64,000 nucleotides of DNA, from positions 1 to 64,000 of the forward strand of contig CAKSNL010000008.1 in NCBI GenBank assembly GCA_934476235.1, written 5' to 3'. Both the position numbers and the translations under genes were made by a program. The stretch comes from an uncultured Clostridia bacterium (GTDB lineage: Bacteria; Bacillota; Clostridia; CAKSNL01; HGM11501). Under the pieces are notes generated by a model that saw nothing but the letters and a program-made list of their open reading frames with translations, did no database searches and had not been told where the DNA came from. Shown piece by piece: positions 60,963-64,000 of the stretch (position 1 is the first letter of the stretch; each line of letters opens with the position of its first letter).

Positions 60963-63638
60963 ATGAAAAGAATTTGTCTTGTTTTTACGGCGCTTGCGCT
61001 GATACTGCAAATAGCTCCGGCAAGCGCCGCGGGGGAAATGCCGGTCTTTGCGGCGGTAAAATCAAGCGTCGGCTGCCGGGTGAAGGATTCTTCTTTGGCG
61101 CTGGACGAGGGCGGGTATTTCGGCTTTGAGGCGGTTGACCTTTCCGGCATAAATTCCGTCACGGTGAAGGCGAAGTGCTCCATGCCCTACGGCACGAACG
61201 GGGACATGCTGGCGGTCGTTCTGGACGACCCGTATAAGGGCGAGGATATAGGCTACGTCGTAATCAACTCTGAGTCGGAGTCTGAATTTTCATCGAACAT
61301 TAAAAAGACGGTGGGCAGACGCAACGTTTATTTTGTCTCATGCTACGGAAAAAATTTTTATAACTCGTACATATCGGTCAAATTCAGCACCGAAAAAGTA
61401 AAAAATGCGGCAGCTCCGGTTCCCGACGAAAAAATAATTGATAATTTTCATGACACCTGGGCGCTTAAAGATTCGCTCGGGCGCGAAGCGGCGTCCTATG
61501 CCGAGGCGGGAGCAGTCAAAGCGGGCGATCACTTTGTCGGAATGATGTACTGGAACTGGCACTCGGTATCAGACACAAAGCCCCTTATCATAAGCGAGGT
61601 CATTAAAAACCACCCCGAGGCGAAGGACGACTACGCCTCCAAAGAGTGGGGAATGGGCGAGACTTATTGGGACGAGCCGGTTTTGGGCTTTTATTCGGGA
61701 ACGGACTATTTCGTTTACCGGCGCCACGCATCCATGCTTTCCGCGGCGGGAGTGGACTTTTTGCTCTTTGACTATACCAATGTTGACTTAACGTTTGTCA
61801 GGAATTTAAATGTTTTATTAAAGGCGTTTCACGATTCAAGGGAGGCGGGCGTAAACGTTCCCAAAATATCGGCGTATTTCGGAAGCCCCAAAACTGCGGC
61901 GAGTGCGATAAAATCCTTCTGGGCAAATTTCCTCGGAAACGAGAGCTTTTCTGACCTTTGGTTCATTTGGGACGGCAAGCCCGCGGTCGTTATAAGACCG
62001 CTTTCGGACGTGGAGCCCTACATTCAAAATAACAGTGAGCGGGACAAAAAGCTTATACGGGACATTTACTCTAAAATAACCGTAAGGTCGCTCGGCTCAA
62101 GACAGGACGGACCGGACGGTAAGACTCCGGCGTGGATATGGCTTGAAAACTACCCCCTTCACGAGTGGGGCGCCGCCCGTGACGACGGAAGGGTTGAGGC
62201 GATGACCGTCGGCGTTTCGATAAACCACTCGTACGTCTATAACTACACCTACACGGGCGTTGCATCCGACCCCTATACAAAGGGCAGAGCGTACACCGAG
62301 GGCTTCGGAGAGGGCGATGACCCGAGAAGCGGAGCGTTCTTCCGCGAGCAGAGCGCCCAGGTATTGGATGTTGATCCCGCAATCGTCATCATCGACGGGT
62401 GGAACGAGTTTAAGGCAACGCGCCAGCAAAATTACGCGGGCTTTAAAAACGCGTTTGTCGACACGTTTGATGATGAGAACAGCCGCGACTTAGAGCCTTC
62501 AAAGGGGCTTTTAAAAGACGACGGATATGTTATGCTGACGGACTTTGTAAGAAAGTACAAAGGCGTCCGCCCGGCGCCCTCCGCGTCGGAGGAAAAGACC
62601 ATCGACATTTCCTGCACGTATGAGCAGTGGGAAGGCGTTTTGCCCGAATACTTAAACGACTATGACGCATACGTGCGCACCGACAAGGGGCTTGGCGTGA
62701 CCTATGAGGGAAAAACGGTCAATTCCATCGAGAGCGCAAAGGTCGCTCGCGACGGGGAAAAGCTTTATTTCCTCGTAAAGTGCAGGGACAATATCGACAC
62801 GTCGGCAAAGGAGCTTTTGCACCTTTACATAAACGCCGACCGCAATTATGCGACCGGCTGGGAGGGCTATGACTATGCGGCTTGCCGCACGGCGGGCGCC
62901 CTGGAAAGATATGAAGACGGCAAATGGGTGAAGATTTCGGACGTTGATTATGTTGTTTCGGGGAAATATTTAACGCTTGAGATACAAAGGTCTCCTTTGA
63001 ACCTTAAAGGAGAGCTTGACTTTGAATTTAAATGGGTCGACTCGTCCGGCGAGATTGAGTCCGGCGACATTTTGGAGCTTTATAAAACCGGCTCCTCGGC
63101 GCCTTTGGGACGGTTTAACTATGTTTATAAAGAGGAAAAGGAAAGGACATTATCATCCTCTGAGCGGGGAAGGCTTTACGGCACGGCGGTGTTTAAGGCG
63201 GGCGCCTCTTTTATGGCGGTCTCCGGCGGAGTGATGAGCTTATGCACCGATAAAAGGGTGACTGCAGTAGAATCCGGCGGCATGCTCTACATTCCGTACA
63301 CCGCGTTTGAGGACGTTTTGTACGGCGAGTCCAAGGCAGAGTATGACGCGGGCGACAACACGCTCCATTTGTCAAGCTTTGATTTGGAGGACAGGGAGAT
63401 AACGGACAGGATAAGAACATATTCTGTTTTGGGAAGCCGCGAGGCAAAGGTGAACGGGCGCGCGGTGGCGCTTTCGCACCCCGCGGTGCTGATTGATGGT
63501 ATGATATATATCCCGGTAACGTATTTTTCCGACTGCTTCGGCTTCAAGCTTTACTTTAAGGACGGAGTCTATGCCGTTTCGCGTTACGGCAAGGCGCCGG
63601 AAAGCGACGTTTTAAAAGCGGCGGAGCTTTTAAACTGA
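60963..63638 (+). CDS. Secreted GH99/GH71-like protein with DOMON and stalk domains
   Basis: The start ATG 60963 has GACGGAGGG upstream. The 891-residue protein has a signal peptide (1-22, 'APASAA'), a beta-rich segment (40-140), and a barrel-like domain at about 160-530: 'VGMMYWNWHSVSD', 'ETYWDEPVLGFYSGTDYFVYRRHASMLSAAGVDFLLFDYTN', 'WIWDGK'-like and 'VIIDGWNEFKATR'. The latter resemble GH71/99-type enzymes and other DUF barrels. A CBM9/DOMON-like sandwich follows (about 560-720, 'LYFLVKCRDNID', 'HLYINADRNYATGW'), then a copper-amine-oxidase-like stalk domain at the C-terminus ('GGMLYIPYTAFEDVLYG', 'DGMIYIPVTYFSDCFGF'). It is probably a surface enzyme acting on a complex glycan; catalytic acids are not assigned. 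Confidence 0.82.
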   Translation: MKRICLVFTALALILQIAPASAAGEMPVFAAVKSSVGCRVKDSSLALDEGGYFGFEAVDLSGINSVTVKAKCSMPYGTNGDMLAVVLDDPYKGEDIGYVVINSESESEFSSNIKKTVGRRNVYFVSCYGKNFYNSYISVKFSTEKVKNAAAPVPDEKIIDNFHDTWALKDSLGREAASYAEAGAVKAGDHFVGMMYWNWHSVSDTKPLIISEVIKNHPEAKDDYASKEWGMGETYWDEPVLGFYSGTDYFVYRRHASMLSAAGVDFLLFDYTNVDLTFVRNLNVLLKAFHDSREAGVNVPKISAYFGSPKTAASAIKSFWANFLGNESFSDLWFIWDGKPAVVIRPLSDVEPYIQNNSERDKKLIRDIYSKITVRSLGSRQDGPDGKTPAWIWLENYPLHEWGAARDDGRVEAMTVGVSINHSYVYNYTYTGVASDPYTKGRAYTEGFGEGDDPRSGAFFREQSAQVLDVDPAIVIIDGWNEFKATRQQNYAGFKNAFVDTFDDENSRDLEPSKGLLKDDGYVMLTDFVRKYKGVRPAPSASEEKTIDISCTYEQWEGVLPEYLNDYDAYVRTDKGLGVTYEGKTVNSIESAKVARDGEKLYFLVKCRDNIDTSAKELLHLYINADRNYATGWEGYDYAACRTAGALERYEDGKWVKISDVDYVVSGKYLTLEIQRSPLNLKGELDFEFKWVDSSGEIESGDILELYKTGSSAPLGRFNYVYKEEKERTLSSSERGRLYGTAVFKAGASFMAVSGGVMSLCTDKRVTAVESGGMLYIPYTAFEDVLYGESKAEYDAGDNTLHLSSFDLEDREITDRIRTYSVLGSREAKVNGRAVALSHPAVLIDGMIYIPVTYFSDCFGFKLYFKDGVYAVSRYGKAPESDVLKAAELLN

Positions 63639-63652
63639 AGGGGGAGCGGAAT

Positions 63653-64000
63653 ATGAAAAAAATAATCTCTGCATTAATTATTTTGTGCCTTGCTCTTTCA
63701 TACAGTGTTATGGCGGCAGGCGAAAGTGCCGGGGATGACCCCGTGCTTTCGGATAAATCAAAATGGGACATTTCGGCAAGCTCCGTTTTTTCGGAGAAAA
63801 CCGACATAAGAGCCGCGTTTGACGGGGACAGAGAGACGTTCTGGCACTCAAAATACACCGCGGAGAACGGACAGGTGACCTGGAAGGAGCCTGTGCCCTA
63901 CGAGATAAACATAACGCTTCCGAAAAAGACGGAAATATCGGGCATGACCTATCAGCCGAGAGCTGAAATCGGCGGAGCAATTACGAAGTGCGAGATTTAC
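63653..64000 (+). CDS. Secreted F5/8-type C domain protein, cut by window end
   Basis: ATG 63653 follows GGGGGAG, 14 bp after the previous stop. The visible 116 residues are a signal peptide ('KKIISALIILCLALSYSVMAA') and the start of a discoidin/F5/8 type C domain ('WDISASSVFSEKTDIRAAFDGDRETFWHS'). These domains bind sugars on secreted glycosidases. The rest lies outside the window. It is probably co-transcribed with the preceding glycosidase-like gene. Confidence 0.85.
   Translation, partial: MKKIISALIILCLALSYSVMAAGESAGDDPVLSDKSKWDISASSVFSEKTDIRAAFDGDRETFWHSKYTAENGQVTWKEPVPYEINITLPKKTEISGMTYQPRAEIGGAITKCEIY

Noticed and set aside
1..64000. CRISPR array
   Set aside because: No regularly spaced identical repeats with unique spacers were seen. 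The repeats present are palindromic, irregular and dispersed.

Overview
The window looks like a chromosome segment of an anaerobic, spore-forming Firmicute of class Clostridia, probably a gut or rumen lineage. The evidence is the germination protease gpr, a SpoVB-type flippase, two [FeFe]-hydrogenase-type proteins, a T-box leader, stalk-type copper-amine-oxidase-like domains on secreted proteins, strong AAGGAGG ribosome binding sites and TTGACA/TATAAT promoters. No 16S rRNA or tRNA gene is present, so the genus cannot be given.

Bases 1-6240 are visibly AT-richer than the rest and look like an integrated island. They hold a recombinase-domain-only protein, a KilA-N protein, a large serine recombinase broken by a 26-bp tandem duplication, and then a three-gene cassette. 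The first two cassette genes (a two-helix membrane protein with a macro domain, and a TIR protein) match type II Thoeris anti-phage defence. The third gene is unassigned and carries an R-x6-H motif. The right edge has a row of hairpins, a terminator, a GC-rich gene-free stretch with a dispersed repeat, and a tyrosine recombinase (7047-7880).

Bases 8233-13056 hold two tandem secreted proteins that share a repeated C-terminal module of about 85 residues, then intergenic palindromic repeats, then a conserved clostridial protein. At 13.1-15.7 kb a T-box leader precedes a protein joining an HTH, a cupin and an acyl-CoA synthetase. Next come a diguanylate cyclase, argGH, ruvCAB, a SpoIIM-like membrane protein, gpr, prs, a MATE transporter, and a translationally coupled run tsaC-ywlE-rimI-tsaD (t6A tRNA modification plus ribosomal-protein acetylation and protein phosphatase genes). 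A second, intact serine recombinase (29221-30573) follows, coupled to a 40-residue ORF.

Bases 30.7-42.5 kb are one large carbohydrate-uptake operon behind a near-consensus promoter. It encodes a 1012-residue solute-binding protein with an inserted zinc ribbon, a first permease pair, an NHL/TPR/YIP1 membrane protein, a DUF5696 protein and a second permease pair. It has no ATPase, so a shared MsmK-type ATPase elsewhere is likely.

Bases 42.5-52.4 kb are housekeeping: an ACT protein, ung, rpsU, spoVB (apparently with a CTG start), a DUF4430 lipoprotein, the str operon (L7Ae-like, rpsL, rpsG, fusA, tuf), and an ECF sigma/anti-sigma pair. After another repeat block come a lipoprotein/MATE pair and a phosphotransferase. 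At 55.7-60.8 kb an operon encodes a NuoE-like [2Fe-2S] protein, a PAS-linked sensory hydrogenase, a SpoIIE-type phosphatase, a second hydrogenase-like protein and pyrophosphatase. The window ends in two secreted carbohydrate-active or cell-surface proteins, the last cut by the window edge.
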